NCBI RefSeq assembly: GCF_964340395.1
Contig: NC_135556.1
Coordinates: 13,043,910-13,073,909, forward strand
From: Glandiceps talaboti
Lineage: Eukaryota; Hemichordata; Enteropneusta; Spengelidae
Reading direction: 5' to 3'
Length of the DNA stretch: 30,000 bases
In this document: positions 10,297 to 22,435 of the stretch, one piece after another
Layout of the letters: the number at the start of each line of letters is the position of its first letter
Numbering within the stretch: position 1 is the stretch's first letter
The notes under the pieces: model-generated
The model's input: only the letters and a program-made list of their open reading frames with translations
What the model was told of the DNA's origin: nothing
Databases searched by the model: none
Position numbers and translations under genes: made by a program

Positions 10297-12151
10297 TTAA
10301 TGGTTTGATGATGGCCCATACCTGTCCAATAACAATCCATACGATTTTGAGGCGCGATGGGTAGCAAATAGTTCTATCAAAGTTCCATGACACATACATA
10401 CCACACGACGACTTGTATGTACATGATCACACAGGTGTTTAATTTTCGCACACACTTAACGAAACACATTTAGAGGTCCACAATGAGATTACCAGTTTAA
10501 CTGACAAAGAACTCACACCAACAAACATTGCCTATAGACACTGAAGGTGTCGATTGAATTGAATCGAATCACAAACGAATTGAACATTTCCACGGCACTA
10601 TCTCTATAGACAGTGCATAATCTCATTTGACACTTTTATTTGACGAACTGGGGTTTATATTATAGCATGGATGTCTGGTTCACTGGATATACGCATCACT
10701 TGTTTTGTTGTTATTTTTGGTATCGAATCACAATGTTGTTTTGTTTTGTTTACAAAAGTATGGATCACGGTGACTTGCTATTTCCTGACAAACATCAGCA
10801 AATAACAACACCACTGACGTACTTCATCAACTGTATTCTGGTAGTGTCATCCGCAACAGAAAAGTCAATAGTCGACTTCTTGAATTACTGGTACAATAAA
10901 GTATATCCTAAAATTGTTGTTGATGTGGTAATAACTTTCTTAATTTGCAACGCATCACGGTAAAATTGCTTAGCTGAGAGGTCTACGGGAGCCACGCACG
11001 TAGGTCCGATATCGTCCGCGCTTTTTTTTTACCCCTTCACGTCTGCTTTGACGATATGCTGACGTGAATGACGTACTTGTACTCAGAACAGATGTCGATG
11101 ATATATACCTTGTTTTGTTTTTTACTTCCTGAAGTGCAGGATATATATTTTTTTAGTAAAACATAACCACACATATCTTCAAAGCCTATGATTATAAACA
11201 AGGCATGGAGTGGATTACGTTTGTCGAATTCCGAGTCTTTTTACCCATGACCGTTCAATCCGTGACAATTGATGATTTTGGCGAATTCCCAAATTTTTGC
11301 GGTGACCACACCTTGCGAGAAAATGTCCAATGACGTCATTTGATGTGGTCACTTTATTAGTTTGTATTGTATCTGTTGTGACGTTGGTATGTTAATTATG
11401 TTAATATGTGCGTACCTGGGTATATATTTGGATTGTTTGTGCTTGCGTCATGGATTCATTGCGTCACCAATTATACATCTCAGACGAATTTCATCTCAGA
11501 TAGAATCAATTTAAGAAAATCTACCACCATCAAAAAAACCCCCAACAACACGACAATGTCACAACGTGAAAAATTGGATGCCAAGGTTTGCGAGAGAGTG
11601 TGGAATCTAGGTACCCGGACCGTACCTAACAATCACTGCGTACTAAGGGAAGAAAATGCAAAGTTTGACATTTGAAAAGGTTGAACAAACTTGCAACCTA
11701 TATTTAAATCTACAGAATGACCAGACTGTGTCACTACACATTAATAATTATGATGTTTTTCAAATTTCGTTTTTTGGAATATTTTGACTCGGAGACAAAT
11801 AAAAACACACTACACCAATATATTCTCGCAAACCAAAGCTGATATTTCATCCTCGACATTGCAAAATATCCTATTTTACGGCACCTTGCAAGTTTGGACG
11901 GTGTCGTAAAAGTAGGCTGTGGTACCAGTTTACGGCGATGGACCAGTATGGAAACCAATAAGCTAAGAAGAAACCTGATGATATGGGAATAAACTAAACA
12001 CCTCGCAGCATTTTCATTGGTCAAACACAGCTAAGACTAAGGTACACGATTGATTCCTAATATTTTTACCTTCATCATCACGTTCTCCACTCCTCAATAA
12101 AACCATTTTATGAATCTTGTTTTACAATAAAAGCCAATCAACCTAAAACAG
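10297..12151. other. Non-coding stretch with a cluster of CRE-like motifs
   Basis: No gene is recognised; the longest open frame (10640-10963 +) starts with TTG and has no motifs. TGACGT half-sites occur at 11060, 11069, 11331 (there a full palindromic TGACGTCA overlapping a CCAAT) and 11379. These could be CREB/ATF-type sites, but nothing nearby shows a promoter, so the regulatory reading is speculative. Confidence 0.4.
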
Positions 12152-12842
12152 GGCGTCGTCTAGTTCGACAACAAAAATTGCTACATTTTATCGTCTGACC
12201 CAACAACAATCTTACTAAACATGGTCTAACTTTGCAGCTATATATATTTTATCGTCTAGCTCCACACATATCTTACAAACATTGCTACATTGTATTGCCC
12301 GGCTCCCATAAATATATTACAAACATTATTGCTACATTGTATCGTCTGGCTCCATAGATATCTTACTGACATTGTTTCATTTTATCGTCTGGCTCAACAT
12401 ACACCTTACAAACATTGCTATATTTTATCATCTGGCAGAATCGACAAAAGCTTTACTAACATTGCTACTCGACATACATTCCACTCTAGGTATAGTGTCA
12501 CATTTCCTTTGTAAGTGATGTTATGACGGTAGTTTTGATTTGTTCTGATTTGACAGGACTAGGTGGTTTGTAATGAATATTCATTAAACTATACCTGTAC
12601 TGTAAATTATCATTTGGTGATGATCTTCTCAGATAATAGTAATGCAAGCAAAGAAAATGTTGCAATATTGGTGATAACAAGATTTTTGTGGAGCCAGACG
12701 ATAAAATGTAGCAATGTTAGTAAGATTTTTCTTGAGCCAGACGATAAAATGTAGCACTGTTAGTAAGATTTTTTTTCGCGCCAGACGATAAAATGTTGCA
12801 AATTCATTTTTAGTAAGATTTGTTCACGCCAGACGACATCCG
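12152..12842. mobile_element. Fold-back element built of 44-bp tandem repeats
   Basis: Left part, about 12152-12470: six copies of a unit whose core reads TTTTATCGTCTGGCTC, followed by spaced TCTTAC and AACATTGCTACA blocks; cores fall near 12186, 12247, 12291, 12336, 12380 and 12424. Right part, about 12658-12842: the same unit on the other strand, cores GCCAGACGATAAAATG near 12693, 12736, 12780 and a last partial one near 12829. Spacing is mostly 43-45 bp. The arrays face each other across about 190 bp of unrelated non-coding sequence. This is the layout of fold-back/TU-like or MITE elements with tandem repeats inside their terminal inverted repeats. No transposase is encoded. The exact ends and any target duplication are unclear. 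Confidence 0.75.
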
Positions 12843-13573
12843 TGCCAGGTTTACTGGCTTCAAGATTATAGTTTTATAACACCCGTCTATATAGTTGTCT
12901 GAGATAACCCTGTATAGTTCTTTCTCAGTTTTGACACATAAATATTATCAAAAATAATCGCAATTTTCATTTTTTTTTAAACGTATGAAAATATACTCTG
13001 AAGCCGATAAAATGAGGTATTTGATGACCACACACACACTCTCAACTGTTTAAAAATCCATTAGTTCACAATAAAATACAGATGGATGTAATGTCCCATC
13101 ACCGAGCATTGATTGCAGTGACAGATGAATCTGACTGCGTGACACTCGATGGCAGACATGTTCACAGGACCCGTTCAAGAGGTAGAAGTACGTGAGACAC
13201 AAAATTAGCTCCCGATGTCACTTTCTCGCTCCTCAAACATCAGCTGTACACTACCGCTCTCAAATAAACGTCAATAGCATGAAGAAAGGTTGACAATTCG
13301 TATTCAGAATTCATGTTTCTATAGTATGCATTCTACTTAACACTATTTCACAACGGTTCGTGTCTTTTTCCAACGAAACTAGTCAATAATTTGTCGCTTT
13401 ATTTAACATCCTGGTGAAATGAGTTTCAAAATCTTGTTCACACCAAGATACTAAGTACAGAAACCCCGTTGCCATGATAATTGTGTTGCCATACGTGTTA
13501 TAATGGTTTGTGTTCTGAAGCCATGCGGGTAGTACACGTGACTTGTGACAGGTACATGTATAATGTTTCACTT
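12843..13573. other. Non-coding stretch, nothing recognised
   Basis: No protein-like frame, RNA gene or repeat boundary identified. Short open frames on both strands lack motifs. Confidence 0.5.
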
Positions 13574-13671
13574 CAGAAATAGACAACACTTTTACATCAT
13601 GAAACCAACATTATAAACAGGTGAGAAACAACAACCTATGTGTATTCCATTGTTTATATGAAGTATTAATT
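13574..13671 (+). repeat. Local direct duplication, copy 1
   Basis: Starts CAGAAATAGACAAC and ends with a GTATTCCATTGTTTATATG segment; both blocks recur in order in the copy at 13745-13832. The middle parts are related but differ by small indels. Confidence 0.8.
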
Positions 13672-13744
13672 AGACAATTTATGGTTTGGAAAGTTTTGGT
13701 ACGTCCTGCACTGTACACGTGTACTCGTGATAAGTTGTTCACAC

Positions 13745-13832
13745 CAGAAATAGACAACTCTTACCATGAAACGAACACACACGGGGAAACAAACAATCTC
13801 TCTGTATTCCATTGTTTATATGAAGTAATGAA
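13745..13832 (+). repeat. Local direct duplication, copy 2
   Basis: Second copy, about 170 bp downstream of the first, with a near-identical 3' block (24 matching bases) and a shared 5' block. A reverse-strand match to the 5' block (GTGTTGTCTATTTCT) is present at 17309-17323, so this may be a fragment of a dispersed family, not only a local duplication. A small (CCTTTG)/(TGAA)n run follows at about 13851-13884. Confidence 0.8.
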
Positions 13833-14221
13833 TTATATCACATACAATCCTTTGCCTTTGCCTTTGAATGAATGAATGAATGAATTGTCTGTGATTATAT
13901 GAATCAAGAGTTTCGGTACGTTTTGCTCTGCTAAACCTCAGAAGGTCTTAGGCTATAAACGCAGTGGGAAAACTTGTACTCGCTTCACATCAGCTGTCGA
14001 CGATTTACCCACGTACTGCGATCTCAATTATCGACGAATAACACATTTTAAACGAAACAGTCAAACGAAGACTTTCGTGTTTAAATTAATCCCGTTTTAA
14101 AGTTGATACCACGTATCCTATATTATGTCATTTACCTGTAAAACGTCAACCTTAAATCATGGAAGGAACTCCTCATTACAATGTATCAACAATTTATGAT
14201 CAACACAAAATAAGGAAACTC

Positions 14222-14547
14222 CAGTGCTTTTCCCCAAACCGAGTCAACGCAATTAAATGAACTATCAAGATCAGTGAGCCTGGTCATAAGGTTTCATGTT
14301 GAGATAGACACCATAAAGATAAACACACAAACACCACTTTACACTATGTGGGTTCTGTATTGAGTTAATGATATCATATTATACCTTGTGTAGTAGTTAC
14401 TGTTTGTATACAGAGCCCACATGGTGTAAGTGATGTTTGTGTATTATTTTTTAATTGTTTATATCTCAACATGAAACCTTGTGATCAGGCTCACTGATCT
14501 TGATAGTTCATTTAATAGCTTTGACTCGCTTTGGGGGAAAAGCACTG
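14222..14547. mobile_element. hAT-like MITE, 326-bp near-complete fold-back
   Basis: The left end CAGTGCTTTTCCCC and the reverse complement of the right end agree closely, and the two arms (about 14222-14361 and 14406-14547) pair almost along their whole length, sharing blocks such as AAATGAACTATCAAGATCAG and AAGGTTTCATGTTGAGATA. Only about 45 bp in the centre is unpaired. CAGTG termini are typical of hAT-family non-autonomous elements. The 8-bp flanks (GGAAACTC and TAAATGCC) do not match, so a target-site duplication is absent or decayed. No coding capacity. Confidence 0.88.
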
Positions 14548-17171
14548 TAAATGCCGTCTGTTTTAACACTTGCTGAAAATTACATACATTAATGCATAGA
14601 TCTCGGCGGGACTCTAAGATCTATAACCACAGTCACCGTAGATTAATCCTGTTTTACCCAACTTGTAAGTTTTTTTGATTAAAATAAATACCCTCCTGAT
14701 AGAAAGAGGATTAATGCTTAGAGCTATGACAGTGTCATCTCTAAGTTCAAGTTGTGCACATCATAGGCAAATTGACATTTTTGTCTTGGGTTGCGATTTT
14801 AATTTTCATTTCTCAGGAGGAAATCTTCTTAGCTTATTGTTTTACTGCAAATAATGACAAACTGTCGAATAACAGTCCAGGCTTGTTCAAACTTGTTAAA
14901 ACAATTAAGTAATTTTGTCGGTCCAAAGTTGCTAATCCCTTTCTTTTCCCTTTTAATGAGTAATGACTAATTACACTTACAATCAAAACTCGTCAAATTA
15001 ATTAAACTTCACTAATTAAATTAACCTTACAAAGGCACACAATTTTCCCAATTAACCGTTACAATTTTGTTTACTAACTAAAAACATTTAATTTCACAAA
15101 ACACTGTTCAGTGTGCAAAGTACCTGGAAGCAAAATCTCCGACCCTGTCAACTTGAAAAAGTTCTGTCACCGTCTCTACAAAAAAAAGTTCTATCACTGC
15201 CTGTCCAAAGTGCAAACAAATTAATGAAAAGGGTGGCACGATAGTTGTGTCTCTAAAGCAGATCTCCCAAGTGAGGCTGTAAGAGTTCTATACACTTTTA
15301 TATGATACAGAATTGCCACAATATTTGTACATTCATCCAACAAAACGTACTGTCAGCTGATATAAGGTGTAAAGTTGTCATTGAAGTTGATGTTAATTTA
15401 TGATAGTTTGCAGGTGGGTGTCAGTTCAGTTCAGCGACAAAGATCCTATGAAGAAGACTTTCATCTAATCTTCCATCCATAGAATGTTTATAACCCGCGA
15501 AAAACGCGTGTTTGCTTGAATGAAGTGAGCCAAGGAAAGACTTCACACAGAGACAAACTTAGGTAAAAATATAACAATACAACTGATACAAAAACAGCAG
15601 TGGGTTTATTGTGATGTAGGTTCATGCAATGCTTTTATCAATATGCTAATTTCTGTGGAAGTTAAAATGTAACAGTAACAGTCATACTTAATGTTACAAC
15701 GTTCAGTGTTCTAATCAGTAAAAAGATTTATGGGATCCAGGCTTTTGTATGCTTTGATAAGTTACTAAGAGTGACACTAGTTACATTGTATGTCATTGCG
15801 TAAACCTTGTCTAGTTCTTTGCTTATCACAATCAAGCAAATGCACCGGTGTTTTTAGCGGGTTGTACTTCAACCTCCAATTTGTAGAAGGTTTACTTTCC
15901 AGCACTGACGCTGTAAGCGTGTTTTTTCACCTCAGAATCGTCCCTTCTTTTAAGAGACAGTCCTCAGACGTTTTACGTCACGCAGTTTGTTAAAGTTCTT
16001 GCACATACACTGAAGGAATATACAAGAATTTGATACGCTGTAATGGAGACGATTTGATCAAGTGAAGTGTGTGATATGACTTTTGTTGGCGCATCATCTT
16101 GTCTCAGATCAAACCCGGCATAGAAACCACTTTATTGAACTATCTGTGGTTCATCAGTGGAATGCCGATCCCCTCTGGGTCATTTGATGTCTTGTGCCGG
16201 GATCACAATCAGATATCACACGCTATCTGATTTCTCTAACTTTGCTAAATCAATTAAGAAACCAATTGGACGAATTCTTCGATTTTAAGTGTCATCACCA
16301 GGGCCCGGAGAAAGATTGGGTTTATGGCATAAAACTCGGTAAAACTGCATTCACGGAGAAAGCAAAGAGCGAAAGAAAATTGTAATATAACAGAAAAGTA
16401 AAATATGATATAAAAGACAAAAGCTTGCTCGCACTTTACATTTTAATGGGTATTTTTCAATACATGTCAGCATATAGTCTGCATAATCTGCCACCAGCTG
16501 TCCTTTCTCTTTCCGACGTAAAATTCTGTATGTCTGCATGGTTACACCGTTACGAACATTAATTTTCAAAAGATAATTGAAAAAAAGGATATAACTTTCT
16601 TTAGTTTACAGTCATAGATGGTCTTTTTGGTATTAATCAAAATAAGGTGTTTTGAAAGTGTACGGAAAGAAATGTCCCCTACAAATACCTGTGGGTTTTT
16701 AAAATTAAAAAAAAATCAAGTGGGCTGAACGTTCAATGTTTTTTTTAAACTCGCAGTAATCTATGAAAGTGCTCCAAGTCACTATTCTGAAATACATTCA
16801 TATCAGACTAAAAGATGGCCAGTGATTTCATCCTTTTTTTGGCGAAAAGATCAAAAACTGGTGGTAACTCCTTGAAGGTTTCCATGATTTCTTTCTAATA
16901 CATTAGGTAAAAAGAATTCTGGTCGTCTTGCTTTAGCAATTACTGAGGTGACTAAGTTTTACCACAATGGAGGAGATCTCTGGTCTCTTCCCACCCCACC
17001 CCAATAACACAGAGACCATATGGAAAACAACGGAACACATAACTAGCTGAACTAGACAAGCAAAAATGAAAAAAAAAGAATTCTAAACAAAATAAAATTA
17101 AAAACCTACCTACCCCGGGCCACCTATTCTAAAATTGAGCGTAATCGGAACCACAATTTTTTGTTAGGCCT
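14548..17171. other. Non-coding stretch, nothing recognised
   Basis: AT-rich with short homopolymer runs. An ATG frame at 15790-15993 and others of similar length lack recognisable domains. No RNA genes or clear transposon ends were seen. Confidence 0.5.
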
Positions 17172-17210
17172 AAGCCATACGATAAAATGTAGCAGTGTTT
17201 AGTCAGATGG
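17172..17210 (+). repeat. Solo copy of the 44-bp unit
   Basis: Contains AAGCCATACGATAAAATGTA followed by GCAGTGTTTAGTCAGAT, matching the forward unit of the arrays at 12658-12842 with few changes. It stands alone, about 4.3 kb away, showing that the unit is dispersed and not a purely local satellite. Confidence 0.75.
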
Positions 17211-17823
17211 AGTGTTATTGCAAGTCAACTGGTTTCCACAGTATAACAAACGAACATCTAAATAACGCTTTAACATCTTAGAAGATAAACAGTGAATGAA
17301 ATGAACAAGTGTTGTCTATTTCTACTGGTTTCCATACAAAGTAACTTTACTGCATATTTTATCAAAAATGGGAGAAAATATCAATGGAACAAACAGTACT
17401 TTACAAGTTCTTCCTCCGCACTCTAAGACTTGCAAGACAATGCATGACAAGACACACAACTGTTGAGACATAGACCACAAACGTCGAAGGACATCATGTA
17501 TGTCCATACAGATGTACTTGAGAAGACAATACCCTACGATGTTTTCGCAAAAAGAATAAAAATTGAAAATTCTTAAAATTTGTACATGCCATAATTTCTC
17601 AGAATAGAGTATGCGAATGTTCTATTTTGGAAATGGTTCCTTTATATCGACACAGCTTAGTTTATTGTCATTTTAAGGCCACCGTGACTTACTGAAGAAA
17701 CAGAATTATAGTTACAATGTGTACTTACTAGGTGAGAGAGGAAACCACTGCCTGGCTTCGTTTGTTTTGCCTATAGTACCTACTTAACTCTATCTAGTAC
17801 TACCTACCCGTCCAAACAAACTC
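17211..17823. other. Non-coding stretch, nothing recognised
   Basis: Contains the reverse-strand match to the 13574 repeat at 17309-17323. Otherwise no gene, RNA or transposon boundary is seen. Confidence 0.5.
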
Positions 17824-18304
17824 ATCCACCCATCCATCCACCCACCCACCCACCCATCTATCTATCTACCTACCTACCAACCACCTACCTACCTACCTAG
17901 TACCTACCTACTTACTTGCCTGCTGTCCACTTGCTTGCTTGCCTGCCTACGTGCCCCCCTGTACCTACCTACCTACAACCCACCTATCTACCTACCCACC
18001 TACCTATTCACCTAACCTACATGCCTACCTACCACCTACCTACCCATCTGTCTAGTATCTACCTATCTGATTACCTACCTATCTGTAGACCTATCTAGCA
18101 GTACCTACCTACCAACCAATCTACCTACCTACCTACCTACCTACCTACCTACCAAGCCTATTACCAACCTAACTGCCTACCATGCCTACCTACCTATCAA
18201 CCTACCTATCTACCTACCTACCTACCTACCTACCTACCTACCTACCTACCTACCTACCAGGCTAGTACTTACATAATCTTCCTGCCTACCAATCTACCAG
18301 CCTA
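17824..18304. repeat. Degenerate (CTAC)n tetranucleotide field
   Basis: Nearly 500 bp of CTAC, CCAC, CTAT, CTTG and related four-base units, with long pure CTAC runs at about 18119-18152 and 18207-18258. The strand is strikingly G-poor. The frame that stays open through part of it (Pro/Thr/Tyr/Leu-rich) is a by-product of the repeat. The mix of old degenerate and young pure segments indicates repeated local expansion. Confidence 0.95.
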
Positions 18305-20353
18305 TCCAATAGTAATTTAGTAATTTATAGTAATTGTAGTCACTAATTAATTGTACTCACAGCCTCTCTACCAATGATTCAAATTATTTTGAATGCTGAT
18401 TTAGCAGCGCATCATGTTATGGGGCAAGGCAGCAAATCTAACTCACAGACTTTCTGTAAAGGTAGCATTGTGGTTAACTTCGTCCAAACTTGCATTTAAC
18501 CTTCGGGTAATGATAGTGTATATTTTATAAGCCAGCTACATTAAGTTTTGAAATCAATAAACTATTCTTTCTGTAATGGTTTTGTTAGGGGTTTTCTAGG
18601 CCACAGTTCTTACTGGCACATACATGCATGGCCTCCGTATACGCTATGTTACGGTTGGCAGACTACGACCCTCGGGTAAATGGAGAGACGGTCGGGCTGT
18701 AAATGTCGAAGGTTCGTACTCTTCAGTCATGTTAATGATAATTACTTTAATCATGTCGTTAAATTTAGAGACGGTTGTCAACGATTTCTAAACATTCCAG
18801 CAGATTTCACTTGGGCTGAGACCCCCTTGAACCAGCATGGGTGAATCAGTATGGAATAATTTTCCGCTGTTGCTATTAGTTACGCTGTTATGCGCGCACG
18901 AAAACATAAGCTATTAAATACTTAGTAGAACAGCACTACATTTCTAGAAAAGATCAACTCAAGGCGGGCGGGCTTGATATCAAGTGGTGATTTTCAGTTA
19001 TGTCATTTCTCCCACCATTCTACCATATAATCACAGCATGCTTACTGATTGGCCTCTAAAATAAAGTACATGCACCTTTGATATACTGAAAAAAAACACC
19101 AGCGTTCCGCTCAAGACGGGGCATGGTACAACCAGGAGGCTTATAAGTCTATTTAAAAAGAGGAAAAATATGTTGGACAGACTAAGCAAACTCGTACTAG
19201 TGGTAAAGGCAGAGTAAATAAGACTATTTCTATTAACTGTAAGCAATGGTGAAAGATAAATGGACTCTCGATCGGCGCTTAACCTGGGATGGGCCTTCAC
19301 CCCATAATACGGGGTAATTGACTCTGACGAGACTGGATCCGAACAAAACATCGAAAGAAGCATTCGGTCAAAGAAAATCACTCCAAAGAGAATGGTTAAA
19401 AGATTTGTAAAAGTAGGTGTACACGAATTCATGACGCAAAGTAGCATATTGGTATGTTTATTTAGTTGTTCAACTCTTAGAGAACCATAAAACAGTAATG
19501 ATTGTCAACCCGTCTTTGATATCATGAACTGAAATCGTGATAGAGTAGTATATTACTATGGTAACCACACACAAATGATTTCAAAGACTCTCAATTCTGA
19601 CCGACTTTCGGCGCGTCTTCAATGAGTACCTGTTTTCATCGATGCGTTTGACAGATTCTGGTGATTAGCGGTTTTTAAAACATTCGGATATAGCGACGTG
19701 TGGCACGTCTGGTGGTATAGATTGTTTTTCAATTGACGGTACACCCAGGGTTTCCCGAGTGAGGTAGCACAGAGCGATCTCGAAGTATGGTATGTGTGCT
19801 TGTCAGAACGCCGTGGAGACATCCACTCTGATATGGGAATGCCTTTCAAAGGAGTACGTTACCAGAATACCAGGATCATGTTGAGGTTGACCTGTGGGGT
19901 TTTTATCACCCTCACTCATTGTCCGTGCTCAAAGCGTTGCCGTAATAGCAGTTATAAGATTTGCGTTGCTCTGGGCGAACCGATAGCTGAACTGCTGCCA
20001 TGGTTACGTGGATAAGACCACGTGCAGGATGGGTTTGGCACTACAAAGAATATAAATTGAACGTACTTCTCTCAACACCACTTAGTGAGAGTAGACTTGT
20101 CTTTGCATATGCTCGTGTTGAGAGGCCTGTTGTTGTTTTTTTAAGTTAACCTTGCAAAGATAAAACAAACGTTGTTCTACCACTCGCCCTGGGCGTGCAG
20201 GTTTTATTTAATAGGTGAGTATTACCGCGCTCTAAGGCAATACATAATAGACTGCATGCATTGCGCTGCTTCTATTTGAAAATGAATATAACTAGCGAAA
20301 ATACTGATCGTGAGATTGGTCTTATATTGAGGTTTGACATGCTATGTTGTTTA
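18305..20353. other. Non-coding stretch with long chance-like frames
   Basis: The longest non-repeat frame outside FAM181 is here: 138 codons on the - strand at 19031-19447 (ATG start), hydrophobic and serine-rich with no recognisable family. A 73-codon frame (19794-20015 +) overlaps a locally GC-richer part. A consensus-like splice donor (AG|GTGAGTATT) lies at 20213-20223. None of these adds up to a supported gene. Confidence 0.4.

Positions 20354-20945
<592 letters not shown>

Positions 20946-21021
<76 letters not shown>
20946..21021. repeat. (AT)n microsatellite, first arm
   Basis: 76 bp of perfect TA dinucleotides. With the second tract at 21074 it flanks a 52-bp tRNA-like core; because (AT)n is self-complementary the two could pair into a cruciform. 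Confidence 0.98.
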
Positions 21022-21022
<1 letters not shown>

Positions 21023-21072
21023 CTCGGTGAGTATCAATCTGCTAAGACAGTGCTCTATACCGCAGTGGCAGA

Positions 21073-21073
<1 letters not shown>
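21022..21073. other. tRNA-like (possible SINE) core between (AT)n tracts
   Basis: On the + strand CCGCAGTGGCAGAG resembles a tRNA D-arm/A-box, and GGGTTCGAC just after the second (AT)n tract (21161-21169) resembles the start of a B-box. On the - strand GCGGTATAGAGCACTGTCTT followed by AGCAG resembles the D-arm and anticodon loop of an alanine-type tRNA. It cannot be a working tRNA: acceptor stems are not found and the arms are interrupted by (AT)n. A decayed tRNA-derived SINE or tRNA pseudogene invaded by microsatellites is the best guess. Confidence 0.3.
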
Positions 21074-21154
<81 letters not shown>

Positions 21155-21163
21155 GGGGGGGGG
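21074..21163. repeat. (AT)n microsatellite, second arm, plus G11
   Basis: 79 bp of perfect TA dinucleotides followed directly by eleven G (21153-21163). Confidence 0.98.
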
Positions 21164-21710
21164 TTCGACAGTAAATGTAACCCTTTCGTACATCAATAGC
21201 AATGTAGCTGGCTCCAGTCACAGTCCCCTATCACTTAGAAGGAGTTTTCTTAAATCAAATCTTCGATGTCTTTTTGGTTTATCGAGTGCGAAATATTTGA
21301 CAGATTTGACAATACATTTTGAATGGAGCAAACGTCAGGTTATAGAGCTGCTGTGCTATGGTAGAAATATGGTTGAATTATATGACGTTCAGCTGCCTAC
21401 ATTCAAGTGAGAAAAGATAATAGATGTTACAATGGATTATTTAGTGACTGGAGCATAATATTAACACCAGATGAAATCCACAATAGACTAAGTATTATGA
21501 GGACACGTGTTTGTCAGTAGCGTGTAATCGGCTTGTAATGTGTACTTCTGAGATTTGTGTTTGGGTGTGAAGATTCTAATGAATAAGGTCTTCGTAAACT
21601 TGGGATAAGATTCCGCTAACGTTATCGGAATAATATGATAGAATGTTGTGTCAGATAAAGTGCATATTTTACGCGATTTTCTTGCCTGTTCACATATTTG
21701 CTGAAAGCTG
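21164..21710. other. Non-coding stretch, nothing recognised
   Basis: A frame emerges from the (AT)n tract and runs to about 21410 but has no motifs. No other structure is seen. Confidence 0.5.
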
Positions 21711-21913
21711 TGACTGACTGACTGACTGACTGACTGACTGACTGACAAACTGACTGACTGACTGACTGAATGACTGACTGACTGACTGACTGACTGACTG
21801 AATGAATGAATGAATGAATGAATGAATGAATGAATGAATGAATGAATGAATGAATGAATGAATGAATGAATGAATGAATGAATGAATGAATGAATGAATG
21901 AATGAATGAATGA
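21711..21913. repeat. (TGAC)n then (TGAA)n tetranucleotide array
   Basis: About 88 bp of TGAC units with a few TGAA/CAAA interruptions switch at about 21799 to about 29 pure TGAA units. On the - strand the TTCA-type units contain no stops in any frame, giving spurious Ser/His/Ile/Phe-repeat open frames. Confidence 0.97.
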
Positions 21914-22435
21914 GAATAGGATGATATCGGCGACCATCATTTATAAGTAAACATGTATACCACAGTCTTTTAAAGCTTAGGATATTGCGTTTTCTTCTAA
22001 GACATTCATACAACTGGTGATTTGAACAGTCTGTGCAGGTAAGTAGATGCTAATAAAAACCTAGAAACCAAACCCAAAGTTGGTGAAATTTAGTTTCCTG
22101 TCAGACCCTGTAGAAGAAGACAACACGGACTAGGGAACCAAAAGAGTTGTGGGCAAAAGGAATGTGATGAGAATCAAAGTTTCTTCTGTCGCTTTACTAA
22201 GTTTAATTACATTACGAGTCAAGTTGTTGACTAAATAATCGGAAAACAGGAAAGCTCATCTTAGTGTTCGTCGGCATTCCAAAGACAGTGCAACTAGACG
22301 CAACCGATTTGGAACCATTCCATAAGACATCAAAACTTTAATTAAATAAATCAATTTACATCGTATTTATTCAAGAGCTTCTAGCGATCTGTGTCTTTTA
22401 TTTATTTATATATCTGAAATGCCGTTTCCGATTCC
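21914..22435. other. Non-coding stretch with a strong splice-donor-like site
   Basis: CAG|GTAAGTAG at 22037-22044 is an excellent match to the animal 5' splice site. It could end an untranslated exon of a gene that includes the candidate exon at 22436-22600, but no upstream exon can be defined from sequence alone. Confidence 0.35.

Noticed and set aside
18700-18716. GGTTCG word resembling a tRNA B-box
   Set aside because: No A-box or cloverleaf around it; single short matches are expected by chance.
19031-19447. 138-codon ATG frame on the - strand
   Set aside because: It is the longest non-repeat frame outside FAM181, but a frame this long is expected about once by chance in 30 kb of this composition. 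It has no recognised domain, and its hydrophobic/serine-rich make-up fits translated T-rich DNA.
21488-22013. Ile-His-Ser-Phe repeat frames on the - strand
   Set aside because: Produced by (TGAA)n/(TGAC)n; a period of four gives the same four-residue repeat in every frame.
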